Positions 53,181 through 61,803 of a stretch of 64,000 nucleotides of DNA are shown here, piece by piece (within the stretch, counting starts at the first letter, position 1; the number at the start of each line of letters is the position of its first letter). The notes under the pieces are model-generated. The model ran no database searches and was not told where the DNA came from. It was given only the letters and a program-made list of their open reading frames with translations. The stretch spans positions 3,184,501 to 3,248,500 of the forward strand of contig NZ_QTJP01000001.1 in NCBI RefSeq assembly GCF_003391115.1, written 5' to 3'. Source of the DNA: Sphingomonas crusticola. Lineage in GTDB: Bacteria; Pseudomonadota; Alphaproteobacteria; Sphingomonadales; Sphingomonadaceae. The position numbers and the translations under genes were made by a program.

Positions 53181-54701
53181 TCAATTAGCGGCGGCGCAGT
53201 TTGCGGCGATGAATTGATCGTGGAGCGGCGCGGCGGTTGCGAGGCCGTTGACGGTCTCGCGCATTCGCCAGAGCGCATCGCGTACCTCCTCGTTGGAGAA
53301 GAAGTCGGCCAGCGGATCGTAACGATCAGGCGTGATGCCGAAGCCGGCATACATCGAGATCCAGCTGGGATCGTGGAACGTTTCCCACGTATAGCGTACG
53401 AGCTTACCGCGCGCCTGGAACAGGCTCAGCTTGCGGGCGAGACCGTCGGGGAGGGCGAGTGTGCGGCACTCGTCCCACATCGGTTCGCCGTGCCGGCCAT
53501 TCGCCCAATAGTGTAATAGCAGGAAGTCGCGGATCCGCTCATATTCCAGTATCGTCGTTCGGTTGAACTCGTCGGCGAGCGCGGGCTGAAAGCTCTTGTC
53601 GGGGAACAGCTCGATCAGCTTCTCGATACCTGTTTGGATCAGGGTGATGCTGGTCGATTCCAGCGGTTCGAGAAAGCCGGCGGCCAGCCCCAGCGCAACG
53701 CAATTGCCGGACCAGAAGCGGGTACGATGTCCGGTCGTGAAGCGAAGCATGTTCGGCTCGGCTAGCGGCTCGCCTTCCAAACTGCCGCGCAGCGTCGCCA
53801 CCGCCTCGTCGTCAGACAGGTGCCGGCTCGAATAGACATAGCCGTTGCCAACCCGGTGCTGCAGCGGGATGCGCCATTGCCAGCCGGCCGCACGTGCGGT
53901 TGAGCGGGTATAGGGCGTCAGTGGGCCTGGGCCGCCGCGGCAGGGGATCGCAACCGCGCGGTCGCACGGCAGCAAGTCGGTCCAGTCGACGTAGCGCTCG
54001 CCCATCGTCTGCCCGATCAGCAGCGCCCGAAAGCCACTGCAATCGATGAACAGATCGCCGGCCAATATACGCCCGTCATTGAGTTCCAGTTCGGTGATGA
54101 GCCCGCTTTCGCCGTTGCGGTGCACGTTGCGGACCATGCCTTCGACATGGGTCACGCCCCGCTTGGTGGAATAGCCGGCAAGGAATTGCGCGAAGCGACC
54201 AGCGTCGAAATGGACCGCCCAGTCGAACACGCCAAGGTCCCCGCTAGGCTTGTCCAGCCGTGGCATGAAGCGGTTGGCCTTGGCCATTGCCGTAGCCAGC
54301 GAATAGTCGCCGATCGGGTGGCGCTCGCCAGCCAGCCGCGCCTTCTGCCAGAAATGGTGAAAGGCGACCCCGCGCGAGGGGGCGCCGTACAGGCCGAAGG
54401 GATGGAAGAAACTTTCGCCGGGCGCGGACCAGTCGACGAAATCGATGCCGAGTTTCACCGTACCCTGGCTCGCCCGCATCACCTCCGCTTCGCTCACGCC
54501 CAAATCGCGGAAGAAATCGCGAATGCCGGGCACTGTCGCCTCACCCACGCCTACCGTGCGGATCTCAGGGGATTCCACCACCGTGATCTTGATCGGCTGC
54601 CGTTCGAACCGGCCGACCAACGCCGCGGCCGCCATCCAGCCTGCGGTACCGCCGCCGACGATGACGATCGAACGGATGGGCATATGTTCAGCCAAGCTCA
54701 T
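53181..54701 (-). CDS. Flavin-dependent tryptophan-type halogenase
   Basis: A 506-residue flavoprotein with all landmarks of an active flavin-dependent halogenase: GGGTAGWMAAAAL (FAD site), GVGEATVPGIR, the catalytic lysine in TVKLGIDF (Lys83), WQWRIP (the WxWxIP motif) and the glutamate of FLEPLESTSI. It uses FADH2, O2 and a halide to make a hypohalite that halogenates an aromatic substrate; FADH2 must come from a reductase elsewhere. It lies between a TonB receptor and an alpha-galactosidase. Homologues of the BrvH and XcFHal kind, from memory, also occur beside TonB receptors and accept indole-like compounds. Native substrate unknown. Confidence 0.93.
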   Translation of the reverse strand: MSLAEHMPIRSIVIVGGGTAGWMAAAALVGRFERQPIKITVVESPEIRTVGVGEATVPGIRDFFRDLGVSEAEVMRASQGTVKLGIDFVDWSAPGESFFHPFGLYGAPSRGVAFHHFWQKARLAGERHPIGDYSLATAMAKANRFMPRLDKPSGDLGVFDWAVHFDAGRFAQFLAGYSTKRGVTHVEGMVRNVHRNGESGLITELELNDGRILAGDLFIDCSGFRALLIGQTMGERYVDWTDLLPCDRAVAIPCRGGPGPLTPYTRSTARAAGWQWRIPLQHRVGNGYVYSSRHLSDDEAVATLRGSLEGEPLAEPNMLRFTTGHRTRFWSGNCVALGLAAGFLEPLESTSITLIQTGIEKLIELFPDKSFQPALADEFNRTTILEYERIRDFLLLHYWANGRHGEPMWDECRTLALPDGLARKLSLFQARGKLVRYTWETFHDPSWISMYAGFGITPDRYDPLADFFSNEEVRDALWRMRETVNGLATAAPLHDQFIAANCAAAN

Positions 54702-54723
54702 GTCGCCGGTCTAAGCTCTGTCC

Positions 54724-54765
54724 GAAAAAAGAAAATGCCCGCCCCGGCAGGAACCGGGACGGGCA
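54724..54765 (-). terminator. Strong rho-independent terminator after the TonB receptor
   Basis: On the minus strand TGCCCGTCCCGG, a six-base loop and CCGGGGCGGGCA form a 12-base stem with one mismatch, followed by TTTTCTTTTTT. It sits 33 bases after the receptor stop and before the halogenase start, so it should lower halogenase and GH27 expression relative to the receptor. Confidence 0.8.
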
Positions 54766-54798
54766 GTGCAGGGTCACTACGGGGAGTGACAGGGGTAA

Positions 54799-57700
54799 TC
54801 AGAATTTGACGCGGGCGCCGGCGAGGAAGCGGCGCTCATAGATGTTGTTGTAAGCCTTCAGATCCTTGAAAGTTAAGTAATAGCGTTCGCGCTCTCCCGT
54901 CAGGTTCGAGCCCTGGACATAGACCGTGACATTCGGAGTGAAGTCGTAGCTGACCGACGCGTCGACATAGTTGGTCGGCTTCTGCCAAAGCTGCAGATAA
55001 TTGCCGCCGCCGAGGTCGGAGAAATTGCCGTTCTCCAGTCGCTTGGAGCGGAAATTGTGCGCGACACGCGCCTGCAATTTATCTCCCTGATACCAGAGCG
55101 CGACGTTGGTCTGGATCTTGGAATTGTCCTGGAACGGCAGCGAATGCCCCACCAGGTCGTCGCCGCTGCCCTTGGACGGCGAGTAGGTGAGATTCGCGTC
55201 CACGCCGAAGTCGGACAGGAAGCCGCCGAGACCCACATCGTTGAAGGCCAGCTTCGCGCCGAGCTCGAAACCCTTGAGCTTGCCGCCATTGCCCTGGATC
55301 GGCGTCGAGATCTGCACGCTGCGATTGCGCACGACGCCGTCATTGTCGGGTAGGTCGGTGCGCGTCACCGAGCCGCGTTCGATGAAGCTCGCCACGTCGA
55401 TGTAGAAAAAGCCGACGTTCACGAGGCTCGACCGGCCGATATAATATTCCAGTGACAGGTCGTAATTGTCGGCACGCCACGGATCGAGGAACGGGTTCCC
55501 GTCGGAATTGCCGCCACGCACCGCGAACACCGGCGTTCCCGGACTCGACGTGTCGATCGCATAGTTGAGCGTTAGACCACCGCCCCATTGATCGAGATTG
55601 AGCAACGTCATCGTCTTCGAATAGGCCGCGCGCAGCTTCAGCCGCCGGGTGAAGTCGAATGCCACGTTGATCGCCGGCAACACGTCGGTGAAGCTGCGAT
55701 TGGTGACGACATCGCCTGCGTCCAGCGCCGACACGCCATAAGCCTGCGGATTGGGATCGGTCAGGTTCTGGACGATGTGGAGCTTGGTCTGGATGACTCG
55801 CAGGCCGAAATTGCCGCTGAACGGGATGCCGACATCGGTGTTGAAGTTTGCCTGGATATAGCCGGACTTCTGCTCGACCCCGACCTTGTAGGAAGCACCC
55901 GGCTGGACGCTGTCGACGCTGCCCGGGTAGAATTTGTTCTGCCAATCTTCCGCATGATCCTGGGCCTTGGGATCGAGCACGTAGAGTGCGGGCACGCCGT
56001 TCACGGGAAGCGTGAACTGCTTGACCATCCCGGCAAAGATCGGGTCGTTCGCCTTGCGGGTGAGGCCGGCCGTGAAATAGCCGCCCGCATCACCCGCGGT
56101 GCAGGTGGATGTATTGTTTAGATTGACGTCGAACGCCTTCCACTTGACGAGGCAGCCCGCCGGGTTGGACGCGCCGCTGCCCGCATAGAAAGGCGAGACG
56201 CGGTCGAAGGTCGTATTGCTGGCGTTGCGCTTGCTGTAGCGCGCACCGAAGCTCAGGTTGAGCGCATCCGAAAATTCGTAGGATCCATCCGCACGTCCAA
56301 CCTTCAGGTCGGCACTGCGCCGATAATTGCCTTCGGACGAAATCGTCTTCAGCGCATAATTATCCATGCTGCCAATTTCGCTGGTCAACTGGCTGGGTAG
56401 GGTGAAGGTCGGCGTACCGCCGGAATAATCGACGACGGCGTGGAGCGAGCCTGGGCCGGCGATCGTGTCGACCGCATAGCCGTTGCTGTTGAACACGCGG
56501 TTGCCGCCCAGGCTGGCAGGATAATGGCCAATGCCGTTTGCCTGCCACTGAAAGCCGTTGGAAAGGCTGAATTGGGTATAGCTCTCGTCGCGTTTCTGCT
56601 TGGCCTTTCCGTAGATACCGCGAACGGTCATCTTGAACTTGCCGCCATTGTCGAACTTGAGTTCGGCATTGAAGTTCTTCGAGCTGGAGAGCGTGCGGAA
56701 CGTTTCCGAATAGGAATCGAAATTGGGCAGGTCGTAATCGTAACGCTGAATCGTGTTGAAGTCGTAACTGCCCAATTTGACGTCGGTTTTGCGCGATACG
56801 CCCGGCACAAATTCCGCCGCCTGCCAGTTCACATCCTGGAACTGGAAGCCGGCAATGCGGTCATATTGCAGCTGTCGCGTGTAGAAACCGTCCGCGACGA
56901 ATTGCAGAGCGTCGCTGAGGTCCGCCTGGACCGACCCGTTGATGCCAAGCCGCTTGCGCTCGACCTCGCGCTTCCATGCGGTCTGCGACTGCGGCACCCA
57001 GAAGGTGTCGTTGGCATCGCCATCGCCGTTAACGTCTATGCCGCCGGCGACGGCCGTGCCGTGAGGGCGGTTGGCGGGGCTGAAGCCACCGCTGCTCGTC
57101 GCATCGGCCAGGCTCTCATTATGAAGCGTGCCACCATAGCCTTCCTGGATGCCATTGTGCGAGTTGGCGAGGTTGACGTCGGCGTACGTGGCTGAGACCA
57201 GCGCGCCGAAGCCCTCGCCATGGTAGCCCAGCAGGATGTTGCCCTGGGGATCGTATTTCTTCGTTCGGTCGCCATAGCCGACTTCCGCCGTCGCCGCCGC
57301 CGTCAGCCCGCGCTTGAGATCGAACGGGCGCCGCGTGCGAAGATTGATCGTGCCGGTGATGCCAGCATTGAGGAGGTCGGCGGTGGTCGACTTGATCACG
57401 TCCGCGCCGGCGAAGAGCTGCGAGGGGATATCGGTGAAATTCGGCTGGATCGTCGTGATTGAGTTGGCGCCGAGATAGGATTCACCGTTCAGCAGCGTCA
57501 CCACTTGCGGCAGGCCGCGAACGTTCACGGCGCCGCCTTCGCCCGCTTCGCGGCGGATCTGCACGCCCGGAATGCGTTGGAGAGAGTCCGAAATGGTGAT
57601 GTCGGGAAGCTTGCCGATATCCTCCGCGGAGATGGCGTCCACCACCGAGGCGGCATTGCGCTTGACGTTCACCGCAGCGGTCTGTGCACCGCGAATACCG

Positions 57701-57897
57701 GTAACGACCACTTCTTCGGGCTGGCCAGCGGCTTCAGCTCCGACCGCGCTCGGGCTGGCAGCCTGTCCGACCGGCGGGGCCGCGTCGGCCCCCTGCGTGG
57801 TCGAGCTCTGCTGCGCGAATGCTGTTGCGGGGACCATTGCGATCAGCGAGGCCGCCGCCAGCAAGCTCGCGTGATTCATATGCGTGGTGGGCTTCAT
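54799..57897 (-). CDS. TonB-dependent receptor, carbohydrate type
   Basis: A 1032-residue outer-membrane receptor with a signal peptide ending ATAFAQ (about residue 29). The plug begins EEVVVTGIRGAQTAAVNVKR and includes SAEDIGKLPDITISDSLQRI and INLRTRRPFDLKRG. The barrel ends ERRFLAGARVKF. The KR...VDAISAEDIGKLPD form belongs to the Caulobacter/sphingomonad carbohydrate-receptor group. It leads the series with halogenase and GH27 and is divergent from a ROK repressor gene. A palindrome (57910-57921) lies just upstream of its start. Likely imports galactose-containing oligosaccharides; inferred from neighbours. Confidence 0.93.
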   Translation of the reverse strand: MKPTTHMNHASLLAAASLIAMVPATAFAQQSSTTQGADAAPPVGQAASPSAVGAEAAGQPEEVVVTGIRGAQTAAVNVKRNAASVVDAISAEDIGKLPDITISDSLQRIPGVQIRREAGEGGAVNVRGLPQVVTLLNGESYLGANSITTIQPNFTDIPSQLFAGADVIKSTTADLLNAGITGTINLRTRRPFDLKRGLTAAATAEVGYGDRTKKYDPQGNILLGYHGEGFGALVSATYADVNLANSHNGIQEGYGGTLHNESLADATSSGGFSPANRPHGTAVAGGIDVNGDGDANDTFWVPQSQTAWKREVERKRLGINGSVQADLSDALQFVADGFYTRQLQYDRIAGFQFQDVNWQAAEFVPGVSRKTDVKLGSYDFNTIQRYDYDLPNFDSYSETFRTLSSSKNFNAELKFDNGGKFKMTVRGIYGKAKQKRDESYTQFSLSNGFQWQANGIGHYPASLGGNRVFNSNGYAVDTIAGPGSLHAVVDYSGGTPTFTLPSQLTSEIGSMDNYALKTISSEGNYRRSADLKVGRADGSYEFSDALNLSFGARYSKRNASNTTFDRVSPFYAGSGASNPAGCLVKWKAFDVNLNNTSTCTAGDAGGYFTAGLTRKANDPIFAGMVKQFTLPVNGVPALYVLDPKAQDHAEDWQNKFYPGSVDSVQPGASYKVGVEQKSGYIQANFNTDVGIPFSGNFGLRVIQTKLHIVQNLTDPNPQAYGVSALDAGDVVTNRSFTDVLPAINVAFDFTRRLKLRAAYSKTMTLLNLDQWGGGLTLNYAIDTSSPGTPVFAVRGGNSDGNPFLDPWRADNYDLSLEYYIGRSSLVNVGFFYIDVASFIERGSVTRTDLPDNDGVVRNRSVQISTPIQGNGGKLKGFELGAKLAFNDVGLGGFLSDFGVDANLTYSPSKGSGDDLVGHSLPFQDNSKIQTNVALWYQGDKLQARVAHNFRSKRLENGNFSDLGGGNYLQLWQKPTNYVDASVSYDFTPNVTVYVQGSNLTGERERYYLTFKDLKAYNNIYERRFLAGARVKF

Positions 57898-58167
57898 CTT
57901 CGGTTCCCCTCAAGCGCTTGAATGGCGTCAGAAGGGGATCGGCGAACGGCTTGGCCGCGCCCGGAATTCCTCTCCCTAACCTCGCGACTGTCCCGTCGCT
58001 CCAGCACGGCGGTCTTCTCGCGGGACAAGGTCCGAGTCAAGAATAAAGAATGCAAATTTCATTTATAAATCCCAAAGGTCGATCCAGACTGGATTGAACC
58101 GTGCCTCGTCGGACACATCGTGCTAGCATTGGCTAGGCTGCGACAAGTGGCTCGGGGAGGAGAAAGC
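57898..58167. promoter_or_regulatory. Divergent control region between TonB receptor and ROK repressor
   Basis: A 270-base gap. It holds the perfect palindrome TCAAGCGCTTGA (57910-57921), 12 bases from the receptor start, with the AAGCGCTT core usual for LacI/GalR operators. It also holds an unusually AT-rich segment (58041-58070) containing the palindrome ATTTATAAAT (58061-58070), which could hold the promoters or a ROK operator. No small gene was seen. Confidence 0.45.
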
Positions 58168-59403
58168 GTGGCTAGCGCGATCAGGACTGCGGTTTCCGCG
58201 CATGGGGGTACGATCGGCGCTGATGACCGCGGTACCCGGCTAGCAGGGAGCCTCTCCGGCACGAACCTGGAGCGCGCCGCCGATTACAATCAGCGGATCG
58301 TATTGCAGGCAATCCGCATCTCGGATGAAACTACGCGCTCCGATCTCGCGAGCTTGACCGGTCTAACGCCGCCGACGATCGCGAACATCACGCGCCGTCT
58401 GCTCGATCTTGGATTGATTGTAGAAGCGGGACGGCGGTTCGGGATGCGTGGGCAGCCCGCCTTGCGGCTGCGCGTGAACCCGGACGGCTGCTTTTCGATC
58501 GGCATCAATATCGACCGCGATCATTATACGATCGTGACTCTCGACCTTGCCGGTAACGTGCGTACGCGCGCGGTGAAGGAGATCAGCTTTGCCATGCCCG
58601 AGCATGTGCTGAGCTGCCTGCGCGCCGAGGTGGCGGCGATCCGCGCCTCCGGCGCGATCGACGAGAAGCGCCTGATCGGGGTCGGCGTGGCGCTCCCCGA
58701 CGATCTCGGCAGCGTCGCCCTGCCCCATCGACCTGAGGGTTATGAGGTGTGGAATCATCTGGATGTCGCGGGCCTCGTGCGCGAGGTTCTGCCGCTACCG
58801 GTCCATATCGATAACGACGCGGCCGCCGCCGCAATCGGCGAAGCCCAATTCGGCAGCGGCCTTACCCAGCCGAGTTTCTTCTATGTGCTGATAAGCGCGG
58901 GCCTTGGCGGCGGCATGGTGATGGACGGCACCTATGTGCGCGGCGCGACCGCGCGTAGCGGCGAAATCGGCTTCCTGCCCGATCCTAGCGCGAGCAGGGC
59001 CGGTGCCACGGTCCAGGACACGGTGTCCTTGTCGGCATTGTTGGCGCGGATCGAAGAGGCTGGCGGCGCAACCGACGATATCGAGGCGTTGTCCGAGGAT
59101 ATGCCGGTGGTGCGTCGTTGGCTCGACGACGCGACGCGCTCACTCACCAACCCGTTGGTGGCGGTGAATTGCCTGGTCAATCCCGCGGCCGTGCTGATCG
59201 GGGGCCGTCTGCCGGAACCGTTGATCGATGCGCTTGTGGCACGTCTTAACAGCGCCCTCGACAAGGTGCCTATGCCGGCGATCGCGCCGGTATTGCGCGC
59301 GGCCACATCGGGAGACGCGCCTGCCATCGGCGCGGCCATCCTTCCTTTCCTTGACAGGGTTCTTCCGACCGAGTCTGCTTTGATGCAGGCCGGCCGGAGC
59401 TGA
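58168..59403 (+). CDS. ROK-family transcriptional repressor
   Basis: A 411-residue NagC/Mlc/XylR-type regulator from GTG 58168, seven bases after GGGGAGG. The helix-turn-helix lies at about 60-85 (TTRSDLASLTGLTPPTIANI). The C-terminal ROK domain has VHIDNDAAAAAIGEAQFG and ISAGLGGGMVMDG. The ATP-binding DxGGT signature near the domain start is altered (SIGINIDRDHY) and the zinc motif CxCGxxGC is absent, so it should be a sensor without kinase activity. It precedes a FucP-type carrier and a ROK kinase and is divergent from the receptor; repression of both units is the likely role. Confidence 0.9.
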   Translation: MASAIRTAVSAHGGTIGADDRGTRLAGSLSGTNLERAADYNQRIVLQAIRISDETTRSDLASLTGLTPPTIANITRRLLDLGLIVEAGRRFGMRGQPALRLRVNPDGCFSIGINIDRDHYTIVTLDLAGNVRTRAVKEISFAMPEHVLSCLRAEVAAIRASGAIDEKRLIGVGVALPDDLGSVALPHRPEGYEVWNHLDVAGLVREVLPLPVHIDNDAAAAAIGEAQFGSGLTQPSFFYVLISAGLGGGMVMDGTYVRGATARSGEIGFLPDPSASRAGATVQDTVSLSALLARIEEAGGATDDIEALSEDMPVVRRWLDDATRSLTNPLVAVNCLVNPAAVLIGGRLPEPLIDALVARLNSALDKVPMPAIAPVLRAATSGDAPAIGAAILPFLDRVLPTESALMQAGRS

Positions 59404-59485
59404 CTAACACAAATATCTTTTAGATTTCGCCGCGGCTGATTACGGGATGGCCATGGCGTGGCCGAAACGCCGCGAGGAGGGACCA

Positions 59486-60751
59486 TTGGCAACAACCGCA
59501 CCGCGTCAGGGGCTGGCGTTCGTTTATGTGACGACGCTGTTTTTCATCTGGGGCGCGGTGACTTCGGTCAACGACGTGCTGATCCCGGCGGTGAAGGAGA
59601 TCTTCACGCTGACCGATACCCAGGGCTTCCTCACCCAATTTGCATTCTTCATGGCATACGGCATCGTCTCGCTGCCCGCAGCCGCGGTGGTGTCGCGGCT
59701 CGGCGCATCGCGATCGATCATCGTGGCGCTGGCGGTCATGGTGGTCGGCTGCCTGCTGATGCCGGTGGCGACGCATATGCGCACCTACACGATCGTGCTG
59801 ATCGCCTTGTTCGTGATCGCGAGCGGCATCACCTTGTTGCAGGTCGCGGCCAACCCGCTTTCCGCCGTGCTTGGGCCGCCCGACAAGTCCCACTTCCGGC
59901 TGGTCCTGAGCCAGGCGTTCAACTCGCTTGGGACCGTGGTCGGCCCTTACGTCGCGGCGCATACCTTGCTGCAGGGCGGGCTATTCGACGGCGGTGAGGC
60001 CAGCGAAGCGAAGATCGTGGAGTCGCTCGGCCGGATCGACACCGCTTATTATTTCATCGCCGCGGTGATCGTGCTGCTGGCAGTGTTCCTGTTCAGTGTG
60101 CGCGGTCGCCTTGCGGCCGCGGCGCCGGAAATCGATGCCGATGCCGCAGGCGTAGGCGCGGCCTTCCGCTCCAAATGGGCTTTGCTCGGTGCGGCGGCGA
60201 TCTTCCTTTATGTCGGCGCTGAGGTGTCGATCGGCTCGACCATGGTCAATTTCCTGGAGCAGCCCAACATCCTCGGCCTAGCGGCGGTGGAGGCCGGCAA
60301 GCTGGTCAGCCTGTATTGGCTGGGCGCGATGGTCGGCCGCTTTTTGGGTAGCGCATTGCTGACCCGTCTTCCGGCCAACTGGTTGCTGACGTTCGTGGCG
60401 GGTGTGGCAGCGATACTGTGCCTCGTCGTCAGCCAGATCAGCGGGCAGCCAGCCGCGGTGCTCGCCATCTCGATCGGACTGTTCAACTCAATCATGTTCC
60501 CGGTGATCTTCACACTGACGCTCGAGCGATCCAGCGCGCCGGCGCCGGCGACTTCCGGGCTGCTGTGCATGGCGATCGTCGGAGGAGCGCTCGTGCCGCT
60601 GCTATTCGCTTATGTGGCCGACGTCACCGCGAGCCGTTCGCTCGCCTTCCAGGTGCCGATGATCTGTTACCTGCTGATCGCCGGCTTCGCGCTTTCCGCC
60701 GGCCGTGCGCGCATCGTCGCAGAGGGCGACGTGCCGGTCAGCTCGCACTGA
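59486..60751 (+). CDS. MFS sugar transporter, FucP family
   Basis: A 421-residue carrier with about 12 helices. The motif FFIWGAVTSVNDVLIPAVK at the N-terminus and ASGITLLQVAANPLSAVLG mark the FucP (fucose/galactose/glucose-H+ symporter) family. I favour TTG 59486, which follows AGGAGGG at proper spacing; ATG codons at 59447 and 59453 are in frame but lack a ribosome site. It would take monosaccharides freed in the periplasm by GH27 and GH3 into the cell. It lies between the ROK repressor and the sugar kinase, 26 bases before the latter. Confidence 0.9.
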   Translation: MATTAPRQGLAFVYVTTLFFIWGAVTSVNDVLIPAVKEIFTLTDTQGFLTQFAFFMAYGIVSLPAAAVVSRLGASRSIIVALAVMVVGCLLMPVATHMRTYTIVLIALFVIASGITLLQVAANPLSAVLGPPDKSHFRLVLSQAFNSLGTVVGPYVAAHTLLQGGLFDGGEASEAKIVESLGRIDTAYYFIAAVIVLLAVFLFSVRGRLAAAAPEIDADAAGVGAAFRSKWALLGAAAIFLYVGAEVSIGSTMVNFLEQPNILGLAAVEAGKLVSLYWLGAMVGRFLGSALLTRLPANWLLTFVAGVAAILCLVVSQISGQPAAVLAISIGLFNSIMFPVIFTLTLERSSAPAPATSGLLCMAIVGGALVPLLFAYVADVTASRSLAFQVPMICYLLIAGFALSAGRARIVAEGDVPVSSH

Positions 60752-60776
60752 TGCGCGGGCAAAGCGGGGAGGCGGC

Positions 60777-61676
60777 GTGAGGCAGATCGGAATCGACTTC
60801 GGCGGCACCAAGATCGAGGCCGCCGCGCTCGATGGCGACGGCGCCTTCCTCACCCGCCAGCGGATCCCGACACCGGATAATTATGCGGATGCGGTGCGCG
60901 CCGTGGCCGATCTCGTCGCCAAAGTCGAAGGCGAGGTTGGCGCGGTGCAATCGATCGGCATCGGCCTGCCGGGATCGATTTCGCCCCGCACCGGCGCGAT
61001 GCGCAATGCCAATACCGTCTATCTCAACGGCTCCTCGTTCCGCGAGGATCTGGAGAAGATGATCGGGCGGCAGGTGCGGCTCGCCAACGACGCCAATTGC
61101 CTGGCTTTGTCCGAAGCGCGCGACGGCGCGGCGGCGGGCGCGCACGTTACCTTCGCCGTGATCGTCGGTACCGGCTGCGGCGGCGGCGTGGTGGTCGGCG
61201 GCGAATTGGTCGAAGGCGCCAACGGGATTGCCGGGGAGTGGGGACATATCCCTTTGCCGTGGGCGCGTGACGACGAATTGCCGGGGCCGGATTGCTGGTG
61301 CGGCCAGCGCGGCTGTCTCGAGAAGTGGATTTCCGGCACCGGCTTCCGCAACGATTATCAGCGCCGCACCGGCCAGCGGCTGAAGGGCGATGAGATCGTC
61401 GCGCTGGCGCGCGGCGGCGACGCGGTCGCGCAGGCGACCCTCGCCGATTATATCGACCGGCTTGGCCGCGGCATGGCGGTGATCGCCAACATCCTCGACC
61501 CCGATTGTTTCGTGATGGGAGGCGGTATGTCCAACGTCACCGAACTCTACGCAGCGCTGCCGCCGATCATCGATCGCTATACGTTCAGCGATGGCTGGCA
61601 GGGCAAGATCGTGCCGGCGAAATGGGGCGACAGTTCGGGCGTGCGTGGTGCCGCGCATCTGTGGCCGGCGAGCTAG
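60777..61676 (+). CDS. mak: ROK-family sugar kinase (Mak fructokinase/mannokinase-like)
   Basis: A 299-residue kinase from GTG 60777 (GGGAGG upstream). It closely follows E. coli Mak in motif order: IGIDFGGTKIEAAALDG, GIGLPGSISPRTGAMRNAN, LANDANCLALSEARDGAAAG (catalytic aspartate), VGTGCGGGVVVGG, GEWGHIPLPW, the zinc motif CWCGQRGCLEKWISGTGF and GDSSGVRGAAHLW. Length also fits Mak (about 300). It phosphorylates fructose or mannose, possibly glucose, at C6. It is likely co-transcribed with the FucP-type carrier, forming the uptake-and-trap step of the locus. Confidence 0.9.
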   Translation: MRQIGIDFGGTKIEAAALDGDGAFLTRQRIPTPDNYADAVRAVADLVAKVEGEVGAVQSIGIGLPGSISPRTGAMRNANTVYLNGSSFREDLEKMIGRQVRLANDANCLALSEARDGAAAGAHVTFAVIVGTGCGGGVVVGGELVEGANGIAGEWGHIPLPWARDDELPGPDCWCGQRGCLEKWISGTGFRNDYQRRTGQRLKGDEIVALARGGDAVAQATLADYIDRLGRGMAVIANILDPDCFVMGGGMSNVTELYAALPPIIDRYTFSDGWQGKIVPAKWGDSSGVRGAAHLWPAS

Positions 61677-61764
61677 CGTTCCTGTTCAATTAACCGTGGC
61701 GCGGAACAGGCCTCCAGGGGGCTGAGCCCGGTTTTCGCGGGGGAACGATAGGGATCATCCTGGC

Positions 61765-61800
61765 CTGAATTGCTCGCCGCTACGCGTCTCGCAATGACGA
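61765..61800. repeat. REP-like intergenic palindromic element
   Basis: Read on the minus strand the segment starts TCGTCATTGCGAGACGCG and ends GGCGAGCAATTCAG, a hairpin with ATTGC/GCAAT arms. It resembles the CATTGCGAGC...GCAATCCAG repeats scattered through many alphaproteobacterial genomes. A neighbouring CCGGTTTTCGCGGGGGAACGA string (61729-61748) is also of a repeat type. It fills the gap between the kinase and the carboxylesterase. Only one copy is in the window. Confidence 0.55.
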
Positions 61801-61803
61801 TGT

